A stretch of 64,000 nucleotides of DNA from a virus: positions 1-64,000 of the IMG/VR virus record IMGVR_UViG_3300033984_000205. One strand, 5' to 3'. Below are positions 23,401 through 37,300 of this stretch, one piece after another. How positions within the stretch are numbered: position 1 is the stretch's first letter; the number at the start of each line of letters is the position of its first letter. Under the pieces are notes generated by a model. The model was not told the origin of the DNA and did not search any database. It was given only the letters and a program-made list of their open reading frames with translations. A program made the position numbers and the translations under genes.

Positions 23401-25351
23401 CTATTTTAAACTCAATTAAATTGTTTCCGTTACTTTGATGAGCTTTAAGAAACTCTAAAGGGTTTAATCTTTTATCAGTAATTTCTAAATTAGTCTTTGC
23501 AGCATCAGACAGATTATTATAATTACTTACATTTTCTTCTGCCATTTTAAAGTTTGTGAGAATTTTCATTTCCTCCATGTAATTGTCAAGAAAGTTTCTT
23601 TGTTGTTCAATTATATGATTGTATTCATCTTCTCCTATCTTAGAAAGAATAGAGTCTTTATATGCTTGTGCTGCAGCTGTATCAGGATTTTTAAATTGAT
23701 TATAACTAGGCCCTGTAAAAATATCATGCAACAAGGTAAAATCAATAAACTCAGAAGTATTATCTAAATTTTCATATTTTTCTGTTAAGAGTCTTTCTAC
23801 TTCTGCCCAATTTTTGTTTTCTCTAGCTTCAAAAATTGCTTTTTTAGATTTTTGAACTATGCCAGTTAAAGTAGTATTCCATTTTCTAGAAAACTTCCCA
23901 ACCATGTTAGGTTTAGTGTTACCATTCTCATCTTTTTGATAAAACATACTGTAATCATAGCCTGAATAAACAATTCTTCCTGCTTTAGCTATTATTTTTT
24001 TACCTAGTTTTTGTAGTTCTTTTTCAGCTTCTTCTATAACTGCATCAATATCAGCTATAATTTTTTGAGATTTAGCTGACTCTCTAATAGAAGCTTTTTC
24101 ATATTCTAGTACCATTAAGTCATCTAAAATATTATTCTTGCTTGAAACATTTTGACCTAATCCAAAAAACATAGATTCTCCCCAAGTAATATCTTGAAGA
24201 TTTTTTAGAAGTTCATTTTTAATTCCTTCCATATCTACTATTCTTTCTCCTGTATTAGAGTCTATAGTAACATGTTCAGGGTATAAAGAAGCTAAATTAG
24301 GAGCTTGTTTTTCTAATAAGTCCATAAAAATATTATCTAAAGCTCTATCTATTTTATCTCTAGTATCATTTATTTGACTTGCAACATTATCTATTACTTT
24401 TTTTACATCAGGCTCATAATAAGTATCACTCTTAGGAGTAAAAAGAGTGTTTTGTTTATTATCAATGCTTGTATTAGCAGAAGTCTCAATGTATTTAAAA
24501 ACTTCTTTGGCTAAGAAGATATTATCTAGTGTAGGATTAGCAAGAAATTCTTTTATTAAATCAAAATCTCTATTAAAAAAATCTCTCAATAAACTAACCT
24601 TATCTGTACTCTTAGTAAAGTTACTAATTTCTTTTTCAAGACTATCTTTTACTAAATTTAATCTTGAAATTTTAGATGTAGTGTCTGCTTGAGGTTTTAA
24701 TCTTTTTTCATTAGACAACTTTTCAATATTTATTTCAATTTTTTTAAGCAAAGCCTTTTTCTGCTCTAAGTAGTCTTCATAAGTGGGTTGCATTATTCTT
24801 GAAGCTCCTGTACCTCTAACCATACTTATACTTTCATCTATGTCTACTTCTTCAGAGTCTAATGCTTCTTGAACAGTAGGAAAAACATCTCCATTTTCAT
24901 TAACAAAACCTGACTGTGCATTAGTTTCTCTAATTTCTGCAAGAGTTTTTAATTCTTTCTCTTCATTAATTTCTCTTTGCATTTCCATTTGAGTGTTGTA
25001 TTCTCCAATAGAAATTTGATCTTCATAAATACCTAACTCTTTTCTTTTTTTATCAACAGCTTCAAAAGCAGAATCAATAGGAGTAATTCTAATAATAGTT
25101 TCTCTACCTAACTTTGCATTAGCATCTTCATTAGTTACCTTAAGTTCAGTATCAAACAAAGAAGTTAAATTTAGACCATAGTTATCATTGGTAGCTTTTA
25201 AAAGAGCAGCATGATAATCTTCAAACTCAGTTTGTTTATCTAATTTTAATTTTCTTGTATTGGTTTCTCCCTCTTCAAATATAAAAAAACCTTTATTTTT
25301 TATATCTGCAAGAGCATTACTCTTAGATTCTTTAAATTCTAGACATGCCAT
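20420..25351 (-). CDS. Large virion (cargo/ejection-type) protein
   Basis: A 1,643-residue protein encoded directly after the giant RNA polymerase gene, with 11 bases between them. No enzymatic motif is recognised. The N-terminal two thirds are charged and helical with coiled-coil character (LLKKIEINIEKLSNEK; RRLLGKDY region). A hydrophobic stretch at about 1280-1327, Gly/Ala rich, could insert in membrane, and a second lies near 1420. The last 200 residues are very acidic and basic-mixed and probably disordered. crAss-like phages carry several such huge proteins inside the particle that enter the cell with the RNA polymerase. The role here is inferred from size and neighbours. Confidence 0.75.
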   Translation of the reverse strand: MACLEFKESKSNALADIKNKGFFIFEEGETNTRKLKLDKQTEFEDYHAALLKATNDNYGLNLTSLFDTELKVTNEDANAKLGRETIIRITPIDSAFEAVDKKRKELGIYEDQISIGEYNTQMEMQREINEEKELKTLAEIRETNAQSGFVNENGDVFPTVQEALDSEEVDIDESISMVRGTGASRIMQPTYEDYLEQKKALLKKIEINIEKLSNEKRLKPQADTTSKISRLNLVKDSLEKEISNFTKSTDKVSLLRDFFNRDFDLIKEFLANPTLDNIFLAKEVFKYIETSANTSIDNKQNTLFTPKSDTYYEPDVKKVIDNVASQINDTRDKIDRALDNIFMDLLEKQAPNLASLYPEHVTIDSNTGERIVDMEGIKNELLKNLQDITWGESMFFGLGQNVSSKNNILDDLMVLEYEKASIRESAKSQKIIADIDAVIEEAEKELQKLGKKIIAKAGRIVYSGYDYSMFYQKDENGNTKPNMVGKFSRKWNTTLTGIVQKSKKAIFEARENKNWAEVERLLTEKYENLDNTSEFIDFTLLHDIFTGPSYNQFKNPDTAAAQAYKDSILSKIGEDEYNHIIEQQRNFLDNYMEEMKILTNFKMAEENVSNYNNLSDAAKTNLEITDKRLNPLEFLKAHQSNGNNLIEFKIGTQSNEKPSFLKYNTVMPRAVSKAGVDTDFYDKDFDVIDKNPALKNLWSAMKAGSRAIAENLIDSDLKVSANTIFYMEKQLAEELVDKSIFSIVKRGLGNLINLKKFIKSVISAKKPNYNNQSNDVVLAGEIKTVGNQIKKDFDIVKTEIANIMGNQITDKTQITLSSLPPLQQKAFLDSIGVDTVQDFTTELGKDTFKVGELKVFSEKRVMQSQTLNLPVLIKALLEISAEHKARTEAKNEMSVYMAKSNVIKNEKDSVFNKKGQTRKSEVERQEFFNEKVILNKNQKDLGGNVSDALIKAFGKADFNVALLGQHFYKNFTREEKIIYNSAIKRLAKLETEIANNTNPNKSEELYSEKQDLEQRLRLLGKDYMFGAIFDNVVNQLTVKVGLGYNFLANFRNRTQGFFALLSRDGEFWSSGNIYPVNHFVGLNKLRFINPNYAKEWHKSELFIKQLGRLQDGTNELQKAQSKLQKRARWFSAMYGTQVVEYYNQTSGILAMAMDKMVTDKNGNQEPLFDGGAFNVYEDPDTTGGKLRLKEEFRTPENIAEFEEMDTEDMVTWKTDVDNMTKSLAGDYSKTGITRIKGSIYTKPFMVFKTWLPRFISSRYRYEQKNIRTGQTETGYLLSTFLNKKTSVAGGLMLGATGIMGMAASSPILVAGFLTAGSIAAGLAMYKKAKGQGPIVDPTDVINIKEQALFVLKSLAYTPAEIANVATGRQLVKQPTFSDKADLTPQEIKDVRLMARNMQTTAAFILVKIAIQALFQDNDEDEPKPEDEDEIAAWEQRKKDREENKQKQNFIENQVTGMYQEIALAMDPYAIASTLGSRNGLQNSMDKIVKICTALMQSTSGKDEISKGVREGQSKLGNTLRKEFLPAFIRGIGQDTWRGGLESSMETEWDKDEYMDGMFDSDYKKDKTTAEKARKEMRLQLVKDYEKSTDEDIRDMSEEERKTLAKEEALNLIPNPEREDYNEKQKRNPGVPELTGEPVPQEEE

Positions 25352-25362
25352 AATTTTCTTTT

Positions 25363-28300
25363 TTAAATTGCTAGGCCTCCTTCACAGGCAGATTTATCTT
25401 CTTTCACAAAGGTATCATTTTTTTCTATAGTTGAAATACTTATATCTTCACTATTTTGGTCTCTAGGATCATTAGCAGGATTACCTAATTCAGTGTTTAC
25501 AGGATTACCATACTGTAGTTTATTGGCTTCTTCTTGTGCTAATATAAGTTGAACATCAGGAGGAATAAGATCTTCAGTGACTACTCTTCTTGCTTTTGAC
25601 TCTTCATTAATAAAATTCATAGAAGCCATGATAGCATCTTTTGCTAAAGTGTTGTCTTTTAAGTCTGGATAAATTGTTTCAACAAGATCCATAAAAAGAG
25701 CTTTAAGGTCTTCCCAAAGATTACTTTCTCCAGCAGTAGAAATTTTACTCATTTCTTGTTGGAAAGTAGGAGAAGTCATTGACACAGTCATAAATTCTCT
25801 GATATTTACTCCAGCATAAATAAGTTCTTTTTCTCTCTCTGTATATCCACCTCCTAAAGATTCTTCTTTAGAGTTTCTTTTAACTTGTAAATCTTTAATT
25901 TCATCTTTATGTAATTCTACAAATTTTCTAAAGACTTTATCTAATTTTTGTACATGAGTAGGTATAGGAATATCAGTTCTTAAGGTAGTTTTATCAGTTT
26001 GATAATAAGTCATAACCTCTTTAGAACTAACTGTATGAATTAATTCATGTATGAAAACTAAAGCAGTTTTATCTGTAGACACTTCTGTAGTATGTTCAGG
26101 ATTAATACTAATATTTCCTTTAAAAGCTTGTCCTGCTGCTGCTAGATTTCTATCTATATTAACTTTTTCATTACCATTTTTTACAATAGGTAGTAACCAC
26201 TTAGCTGCTTCACTTAAATGAGCATACTTAGGTGTTAGTACAGCATCTGCAATACTTTGAGTTAACTCTTTGATAGTAGTAACTCCTTCAACTATTCCAA
26301 AAGGTACACCATTACTACTTTTTGCTTGAGTATCAATTGTTTTAGGAGTGTTATTAATAGTTGTAGAATTCATAGCAGCAACATTACTGTTTCTGTATTC
26401 ATATTCATTAACTCCCTTATTTCCTAAAGTATCAATTTTCTGATACATTCCATTTCCAACATTTTCATATAAAGAATAAGCCTGAGCATCTCCTTTTTTA
26501 TTCTTAATAGATACAAAAGAAGGACTTTTACCAGCTTTGTTTGTATATTTAAACAATCCATTTACTTCTTTATTTCTTTCTTTATAAGAAACTTTAGGAG
26601 CTTTACTTGGATTATGTTGAAAGTATTGTTTTGTAAAAATACTTGGCCCTTGAGAGTTTACTCCAAGAGCTACCCCAAAAATATTAATGTTTGTATTCTT
26701 CTTAGAATTAAATCCTTGAAGCTTTTTATTTGCTTGTACAAAAACTTGTTTTTCAACTACTTCTCCATTTACAAATTCTTTCTGAGTTTCATAAGCACCT
26801 ACAGTTTCTAAATACTCTACAGGAACATATTTTACAAACTCTGTAGCTTTTTGAACTCCTCCTTGTAGAAAAGAATAAGAAACTAAATCTTCAGCTAAAA
26901 GCTTAGTAGAATACGGTTTACCATTTTTAGGAGGTAAAGGTGTGTCCATTAAGATTAATTCAGGAATAGAGTTGTATAACTCTTCTTCATCAAGATTATC
27001 TGTAGCAGCATTGTTATATTTAATAACAGAGAAATCACTTTCTCCTAATGAAGACTCATAGGTAAAACTTCTTACTAATGGATTTTGAGATAACACTCTA
27101 ATTCCTTTAGCAAACTCTGGATTCTTAGCCCCTACAAGATCTTTCATATAAGTAGACAAAGAAGTATTAGTGTCTGTGTCTTTAAATAACTCAAATCTTT
27201 TAGCTCTAGGATCCATTTCAAATACATTATTACCTTGTCTAGAGTAAATATATTTTTTAATGTTTTCTATAATTTCTTCAAAGTTTTCAATAATAACTGC
27301 ATCTGAAACATCTTCTTTACCTTGAATAGCAAGAATTTCTTTTACTGTATCTACAATACTTTGTTCTTGATAAGGAAAGAAATCTTGGTACATAGTATTA
27401 CCTAACCTAAGACCATTAATAACAATTTGACCTTGAGGAGTAGTAGGAGTTACATAGTACTCCCCTAACCATTCACCATCTTGTCTTTCTCCTTGACTTT
27501 TTGTAAACTCTCCAATAAGATTTTCTACCCCTTTAATTGTACCATTATCAGGTAAAGTTTTAAGAGCTTCAAATTTTAATTGAGATTCAATCATAGATTT
27601 ACCTAAAGTATTAGCATTGACAGTTTTTTGAACAGTAGAAAGAACTCTAGCTTCTTTTTCTATTTGAATATAAGTCATGAAAGCATTTAACTGTATGTTA
27701 CTATCTTCTCCACTATACTTAACTCCTTCCAATAGATTTTTACCATTTAATACTTTACCATCAGGTTGAGCAACTTGTCCTGTAGCCATATCTACAAACT
27801 GGTATTTAAGACTGTTGCCTTCTCCTACTTGTTTGTAAGCAATAGTTCCTTCAGATAGTCTATTAACAATTTCTGCAATTACTTCTTCTTGTTTTAAGAA
27901 TTCTCCTAGAATACCTTTACTTGCTTTCTTTTGACTGTTAAATTGTTTAATAACAGGTTGAGATAAAAGCATATAAGATATAGAATTTCCTAACTCATCT
28001 CTATCAAAACCTAATAAAGAGAGGTAAGCATCTACATTAATAGTGTCTTCATTAACACCTACTCTACCTAAGATTTGCTCTTTCTCATTATCTGTAGCTG
28101 TATTTTCTTTTTCAGCAAATACTTCAGCAGTACTTCTTTGATGTCTTTTAGCCCAACTAGAACTATTTGTTGTAGGAGTAAGTGTTTTTTGAATGCCTAA
28201 AGTTCCAGTAGAAATAAAATCTCCAATAGTTGTTACTTTAGGGTCTCCATTTTCATCCATTACAAAGACACTTTTACCTGATACATTTTGTTGAAGTAAC

Positions 28301-31300
28301 CCATTAAAAGTAGTGTAGTTTGCATATACTCCAATAGCAGTTTTACCAATAGAACCCAAGTCCATTTTCATTTTTTGGTAACTATTAGTAAGCATAGTAA
28401 AGTTCATTAGACTTTTTTGGTATATCTCACCTGCTTCTTTTAATGAAAGATTAGGATTGTTTTCTTTATGTTTAGCAATAGCAGCATTCTTAACTCCTTC
28501 AGCAGTCAATTCTTCTATCATATTAGCTTGTTCAGAAGCAAAATCTATAGAAAGAACTTTGTTAATTTTGTTTTGTACATTGACATCAGGATTATTAAAT
28601 ACAGCTAAGTGAGTTTTTATAAACTCATTCTCAGCAAGTTTTCTTTTTAGTTCTATTTCTACTTTACTTAATTTTTCTACAATACTAAGTTGAGGTAAAA
28701 GTAAAGTTTCTAAAGACTCTTCATCCATAAAAGAACCTGATCCTTGTATAAAACTTCTAAAAAGTTCTTGTGCAAAGTTACTCTTAGCAGAAGCTGTAAC
28801 ATTTTGTAAATTAGCCTTGTCAATTTTATCTCTTAACTCTTGTATTCTAGCTTCAGCATATTCTTTTGTAAGTACTTGAATTTTACCATCAACAGTAGTT
28901 ATATGATTTAATTGGTAAGCAGTTTCTTTATCAATATCATAATCTAAACCTTTTTGTTTAGTAAAGTTCTTAGGTACTATCATTAAGTCTCCTACTTCAG
29001 GAGGAAGAATACCAGCAATTTCAATACTTGAGCCAGAGACATGAGAAGAAGTTGGAGTTCTAAAACTAAAGTTATTAAATAAAGCAGGATCTATCATGCC
29101 TTCTTTTAATCCTAAAGTTCCATTTTCTCTCTTGATAATGTATTTACCCTCTTTGCCATTAAACCCTTCAAATAAATCAATAAGTTTTTTATCTGAACCT
29201 TTAAATTTAGAAGGTATAAAGACTTGTGCTTTTTTAAACATAGGAGTCCCATTTACATCTTCAGTGTGTACTCCTTGTAACTCTTTACCATTCCAATTAT
29301 TTAAGTAGATAACTCTTGATTTATCTACTCCTTCTAAGTTTTCTTTAAATTTAAACCCTGCTTCAGAACCAGCTACAAAACCATTGCCAGGCATTTTGTG
29401 CTTCATAATTCTGTTAGTAATGATAGCATTCAATAAAGATTCATATCTATTACTATCAGAAGATAACCATAAAGGAGTCTTAAATTCATAGTAAATTCCT
29501 GCTTTAGCTTGTAGTTGTTCTAACTTTAACCCTGCTAAAGATTTAACACTGTAACCTCTGCTAGTAGCTTCTTTAATTAATAAGTCTTGTAGCTTAACCA
29601 TAAATTGATTTTGGTCAATTACTTTTCCTTTTTCATTAAGTCCTAACTCAGAAAACAATTGAGCTTTTTTACTGTCAATAATGTCTTTAAAAGCTGTGTT
29701 ATAATGTTGATATAATTCTTTACCTGTTAATTTTTTACCATCAATTTCAAAATTGTCAGCATCTACTATACCATCTCCAAACAAAAGTTTAAAGAATTGA
29801 GTTCCCATAGAAACCTTATCATCTTGAGTCTTGTCAGATTTAAAAGGTACATCTTGTTGTATTCTAAAGTTATCTCTTTTAAGAACCATTACACTACTTC
29901 CTGTGTCAGTAGCATTATATTCTTTAATGTCATTCAAAGAGTTTACATCAAAAGGACTAATACCTTTTACAGTAGCCCCAACCTTATTGGCAGTCTGGAA
30001 AGATGCTCTGGTAAATCTACCAGTATTTTTTTCCAACTCTTCCATTTTATTTCTCAATCCTTCTAATCTTGTACCTGCAGTAAGTTGAGGTAGTAAAGGG
30101 AAAGCAGAAGACTTAATATAAACAATTCTGTTTACATCTTGTTCTTTATTGATATAACTACCTGTGTGTACAGGTTTAATAGGTTGAAAGACAACATTAA
30201 GTTCTTCTTTAGTTAAGTCTTCTCCTTTAGCTAATTTATCATTAATCACTTTTAACTCTTTATCAGAGAGTCTTCCCATTCTGTGAAGAATAGAAACATG
30301 TTCTGCAGCTGTAGAATACTCTTGAGCATCAGTAGATTCAATATCAAAATAAGCAGAAAGATCTGAAAATTCTTTAGACAAACTTTCTCTAAGTTCTTTC
30401 ATATCATTCTTAGCTTTAGCATAAAGTTCAGGAGTAATATCAACAATTCCTTGTTCATATCTATCTATTATTTTAGCAGCTACATCATGCTTTTCAAGTA
30501 AAGGAGTAGCTTTAGTTAAAGCTTCTTCTCCATAGTAGTTTTTAATTAAGTACTCAGCATTTTCAGTAATATCTATAGAGTCATTTAAGAATATCTGATT
30601 ATACTCTTCATTTCTAGAGTTAGCTATTTTATTACCAGGAGCAATAAGTAAAGCCAACCTTTTACCTAAGTTAGTACCAATTTGTTTATTGATAGAGATA
30701 TAAGACTCCTCATTAGAAAAATCCCAAGCATTGATCTTAGTTTTTTCTTGTTCATTAGTCTCTTTATTTAATCTTTGTTCTGTAAATAATTTGTCTTGAC
30801 TGTAGTTTGCTATATCTCCAGCAAACACTTTAAACATTTCAGCATTAAATAATAGATTGTTTAATACAAAATCATTTATAGCTAAATCATAATCAATAGA
30901 AGGGTCTCTTCCTGCTTCTGTAAAATAGTTTTTATCCAACATTTTAGAAGTAGTCTTACCATTTTTAGTTTCAGTATAAGGGGCCCAAGATTCTTTTTTA
31001 AACTCTACTTCTTGTTGTACTACATCTTCAATAGCATTTTGAAAAGTCTCTCTAAACTCTTCTACAGCTTCATCTATAGTATAATTTAAAGTAGGACTTG
31101 CTAATTTTTCTATAATTCTTACTCCATCTTCAGCTTTTAAAGTATTCATTATAGGAAGTAAGTGAAACAATTGAGCACCTTTGTCATAGTTTTTAATATT
31201 AGTTACTCCTACTTCTCTATGGAATTTTACAATTCTTTTAAGTTCAGGTAAAACTAATCTATCAAATAACATTTCTTTTAATTGTGTTTTAAATCCTGAG

Positions 31301-34300
31301 ATAGTACCATCTTCTTCTACTTTAAATAAAAGAGATTTATCAGCCATAAAATCAAAAACAGCAGTCTCCATAAAAAGACCTGTAGTTTTATCAGACATAG
31401 TAGGAGAAAGCATATGAGCCATTCTCATAGTTATACCATCTATTTTAGTACCTGCAGGTAGTTTATCTACTTTTCTATCTTGAAATCCTGTTAAAGCATT
31501 CATATCAAAATCTGTATCACTTAAATCAGTTAAACTTGCTTTAGTAGGGCTATCTCCTTTTTCTTTAATAGCAGTCAAAGCAACATGATGCACTTGAAAC
31601 ATGCTTTTAAATGCAGGCACATTTTTTAGTAAGTCAAGAATAACAGAATCTTCTGAAAAAGATAAAGACTGTAAGTCATCTATCAAAGTATTACTTTCAT
31701 CAACAGCAGACCTTTTTAAGTTCTGAACCATATCAGTTACATACTTTGTAGGTACAAGAGTAGAAATGTTTTTACCAGTATCTCTAAAAGATAAAGCAAT
31801 AAGATTAGGATTGTATTTAGTTTCAACAGCACTCAAAGCTTTTGTAACTCCTCCTAGATTAGAAAATACATTTGTATTCACATCAAATTTCATTCCTGTT
31901 GGATCATTTTTAGCTTTAGTTAAAAAGTCTACAATAGGTACAAATAATCCTCCTGCATTGACATTATACAAGTCTTTGAAAGGTACATCTCTTTGAGCAT
32001 TAAAAATTCCTTTTTCATATATCTGAGTCCAAGCAGCATCTTGAAAACTAAAGCCTAATTTACCTAGCCAATTTCTTAAATCTGTTTGAGGAACTGTAGT
32101 ATGATCTTTATCCCAAGATTTAAACTCTTCTATTAATTTATCTGCAAAAGCAACATCTACAGTTCCATCTTTTTTATAAAGACCTGAAACCATATTATCA
32201 TTTTTCCATTTGTTATTAATAATTCTAGAAGCTTCATTAGCATTAGTGTTGTACATTTTAAGTGTTACTCCATTAGGACCACTTTCATACATACCAAATT
32301 TAGAAGACAAAGTATGTCTAACAAAATTGTAAACAAATTCATTTTTAATTTGTTGATCAGCTTTGTCTAGTTTACTAAGTATATCTTTTACAAAAGCAGA
32401 CTCACTTTGTTTTAATTTTTCAATTAACTTATCATAGTCAGACTCTACTTCAGACCCCATACTAAGAACTTTACTTAGCTCATTGTAAACATCATTAAAA
32501 CTCATGTAAGATGGTAACCCTAAATATGTTGTTTGAGCAACACCTTTAGCATCATACCTATTTATTTTGTGTAAAAATCTTCTAAGTCTATATGAAGCCT
32601 TAGCTTTACCTGACTCTTCAATAGATTCTTTGTTATAATCTTTTACATTCTGAGTTTCTTCATCTATATTAGTACTTTCTGTTTCTTTTTCTTTTTCAAC
32701 TAACTGAGTTTGTTTTTGAATATCAGTAAAAGCTTTATCAAATAAAGGAGTAAAGTTTGCTTTAATATCTTTTATGTTTTCAAGTGTAGTTGAATAAGCT
32801 TCTTTCAATAAAGCAACTCTTTCATCTGTAGAGTTACTATTATTTAATTCAGTAAGCAAAGTTCTTAATTGAGTTTCAAGACCTACTAGTATAGGATCTA
32901 ACTCATTCTTAATATCTTCTTTTAACTTAACTTTAGAAACATTAGATTTATATTCTATACTTACTTTTTCTCCAATATTATGTACAATAAATTGTCTGAT
33001 AGCTTTTTCTTGAAGAATATTTAAGTTACCTAATGTCTTAAACAAGTTAGCTAACTTAGAAGTATTCTCAATCATATCATCTCTTAGTTCAAACTCATCT
33101 AAACTAATACCTAAATTATTTAATAACTCAACATGTTTATCAATGTCTAAAGGTTCAGCAACTAGTTCTTTAGCTAATTCTACATTTTCAGTTTGTTGAA
33201 TTTCAATTTGTTGAGGACCTGTTACTTCTACAACTGGAGTATAAGAGACAGTAAAAGTAGGTTGAGCTACAGTAGCATACACAGGTTTTTCTTCTGTACC
33301 TACATTAACAGATTTAAGATTACTTTTTAAAGTATCTTTTAAATAATCTTCATAATTTTTATTACTAGAAATTACTTTACCATTTACAATAGACACTATC
33401 TTGGCTTTTTTATTTCCAAGTAATGCTAAGTTAGTGTGTTGTTTAATATTAGGATAGTTTTCTTTATCAAATAAAACTTTCTTGTAAGATTCAAGTTTAT
33501 CCCCTTGAATTGAAGTTTGAAAAAAAGTTTTAATAAAAGATACTAATTCTAAGTGACTTCCAATATTAAATCCCATATTTTTATTAATATCTGATAAAAT
33601 CTTTTCAGCATTTTCTTTAGTCATTTCAAATTCAGTGCCTTTAATAAGATCTGTTCTTCCTTCTAAAGTCATATAGGCTGATAAAGCCCATCTTGCAGTT
33701 TCAATTTCATCATCAGGTACTGCTCTAAGCACAGGATAAGCTCTATACTGAGGTACTATTTCTCCTTTATCATTTTTAATAGTTCCTATTTGAGAAACCA
33801 TCCAAGTATGTCCATTAGTTCCATCTTTTCCAGCCATAAATAACTGTCTGTCAATTATTTTTCCTTGAAATTTGGCACTAAAAGTTGTATGTAAATCTGT
33901 CCCTCTTTGAACTACTAAGACTGCTTGAGGATTAGATTCTCTTACACTTATTGCAGGTTGAGTTTCAGGAATTTTAATAGGAGAACCTTCAGCACTCCTA
34001 GTTAATGTAACTTCTCTTAGACCATTATTAATATTATCTCTTAATGCTCTAGCATTGTCAACACCTTTCTGAATATGATTACTCCAAATAGGATCTTGTG
34101 CAGCTCTCTTAGGATTTTTAGAACTACCTGCTGGATTTTTAATAGTGTAAGCATTAAACTTATCTACTTCTTGTACATACCCTAATCTTTTACCTTTTGA
34201 GTCTGTATAAAACATAGGAACTTTATCTCTAAACTCTTGAGTCTCTTTAAAGTTGGGATTAGTTTTTTCTCTTTCAGCTAACCATTTGTCAAAAGTGGTC

Positions 34301-37300
34301 ATTATAACTTTACCTTCTGCATCTCTACCATTAGTAGCTGGGATTTGACTCCAAATAGAAGGGTCAGCAATTTCAATAGAAAGTTTAGTTCCTGTTGGAT
34401 TTAAGTTTGGATTAATTAAATCTCTTGGGTCTATTAAATCTCCTTCTTTATAAGCCAAATCAGTACCTTGAACAGTAACTTGAACACCTCCTTCAGTATT
34501 TACTGTAGTAGTACTCATAGCAGAGTAACCTATTCTAGGCGTAATATTAATGTTATTTGTTATTTCTTCTTCAGTTTGAGCAGTTTGAACTATAGCCATA
34601 TTTTCTTCATCATAACCAATAGTAGTTACATTGTTTTGTAAAACTTGCTCTTCAATTTTTTCAGACTGTTCTGAAAATTCAGTATAAGGACTTTTATCTT
34701 CTACAGGCACAACAGTTTCAAAAATGTTTTGCATGTTCTTCATATAATCAGTTACTGCAGTTTCATAGGGATTAAATAAATCATTAAATATAGCTTGAAA
34801 ATCTGTAGACTCATAACCATTTTCTTGCCATCCTCTAACCATGTGAGGAAATAAATTTCTTAAAGCTTTTTTATCTGGTGAATATTTATAAGTCTGCTCA
34901 GCAAATTCTTTAAAAGTTGGTCTTCTACCTAGTCTTTCAGAAATTGTATCTACAGAGTCCTTAGTAAAAGCTTTGATTGATGCTAATTGTTCAGGAGCAT
35001 AACTATTTTTAGTATCAATAGATGCATCAAATTCAGAGTCATCTACAATAATTCCAGTAGTATCTGACTTTTCATTTTCTAATAAAGGGGTTATTAACTT
35101 GTCGTATTTATCATAGATTTTATTAAGGCTAACATGACCCTCTTCTCCAAGTCCAGGATTGTTATCATATTCTTTTTGCTCTTCAGCTCTTAAATCAGCA
35201 ATTTGCTCTTTATTAGTTTTAGTTTCTTCTTTTGTAGAAGTATTAACTACAGGAGTAGGTAACTCTGCAGGTATAGGAAACACATCTAAAAGACTGTCTA
35301 CACTTACTCTCACAAAATTTTGATACTCTGCTTCAGCCACATCATCTATAATAGTTACAGTAGCATCACTAGGAACTACAATAGGACTTTCTTCTGTAAA
35401 ATCAGTTTCTCCTTGATAACCAGCTTGTTCTGCTCTTTTTAATAAAAGAGATTGTAGATTAGCTGCTTCAAGTTTTTCTTTATTTCTAAGTTGATTTAAT
35501 TCTAAAAGACCTTTTCTTTTATTAGCAACCTCTTCAAAAAAAGTATCTGCAACTCTGCCTTTGTATTGAGTTTTAATTCTTGCTATTGTTTCATCAACTA
35601 ATTCAGGAGTCTCTTCTAATTGATTATTATAATTATATGTAGCATTTTCAGGAGTGACTATATCATTTTGATAATCTCTTAAAGTCTGCTCATAAATTTT
35701 TTCAATTCCTTTTTTAGTTTCTAATCTTTCTTCATATTCAGGACTAGTTTCATCATTAATGTCTTTGTTTAATTGACTATTATCCATTTGGAAACCAGCT
35801 TTTTCCATAAGAAGTCCTCCAAATAAACTTACTCTTGTAAGATTTTCTTCATTTAGTCCTTGAATAAAATCATTATATTCTTGTTCTTTCTCAGGAGATT
35901 CAAACTCTTCTTTAGTTAAAAGAGTATCAATATCATAATCAATACTTAAACCTTTTCTTTGGATAAAAGCATCAATGTCTTCTTTAGCTCCTTCTTTTTG
36001 TTTTACTAACTCTTCATCAATAAGTTTTATAGTTTGATCATTAGCTAGTTTTCTTTCTGATAAATTAAAGATTGTAGCAAAATTATCTTTTTCAGAATGT
36101 TTATTATAGATTTCCATTAAACCATCAATTCTTGCTGTAGCTAAAGCAAGATTCTGTTTAGTAGAAACACTCATATCTGGATTACTTTGTATTGCTTCTA
36201 AGTTCTTTTTAAAGTTTTCTACAGTCCCTGTTCTAATAGCCATAGCTGCCAAGTTAGTAAACTTGTTTTGTTCAAGTCTATCTGCTTTAACATTGGAGTC
36301 TGCAGTGTTTTCTCTTCTTAAAGTCATAATCTTATGATCATAATCTAAAGGACTATATATAGTACCTCCAGTATTCATAAGAATATTATTAGCAACATCA
36401 TCATCAGTAACAGCAGCATCAAGAGCTTTATACATCTCTTTTAACCTAGCTTTATCATTCATGTAGTTTCTTCCTCTACCTACCATACCTATTCCTCCAA
36501 AAGCAACTCCTTGGATTAAAGTTTGTGCAACTACATCTCTATAAAAAGAGGTATCTTTTAAACTTTCTAATTGTTGAGCATAGTCTTGTTTATAAGTAGG
36601 TACAAATTGATTCCAAATTTCTTCTGCAACTTCTCCAGGAAGACTATGAATTAAACTTGCTCTACCTGTATGAGCAATAGCATTGCCTGATAACTTACCA
36701 AGAGATAAGTTATTTACAATATTTCTAGCATAGTTGTATCCTTTAATAGGTGCTGATACAGTTTTACCAAAACCACTTTGTTCAAATTTTTCAACTCCTG
36801 TTGTAATTCCTTTTGCAATTTTATTGCCAATACCTGTCTTAGCTAATTTTCTCATTAGCATATTATTGGTAATACCTGGCAAAGCACTTCCTACATATTT
36901 CTCAGAAAAGTTTTCTTTTGCATTTTCAGAAAAACCATACCATAAAGATTCTCCCCAAGTGTTAGGTTTGTAAAGAGTATCAAACTCTTCAGTAATATTT
37001 TCTAATCCTGCCTTAAGACCTTCTAGTTTTTGTTCTTCTTTATCAGTCCTTTTGTCTTTTTTCTCAAGCTCTGCAATATCATATTTTATAAGGTCTGCTT
37101 TTTTATTGAAGTCTTTTTTATAATAGTTATATCTTTGTTCTCCAACTATTAATTTTTGTTTACCATTTTCATCAGTAATAAATTCCATATTACCTGTCTT
37201 AGCTTTAGCAGCCATAGCATAAGTACCAGGAGCAAGTAAAGAAGATACACCAATATTAGCAGCTCCTCCAGCAGCTTTAGCCCCTAGATTAGATAATAAA

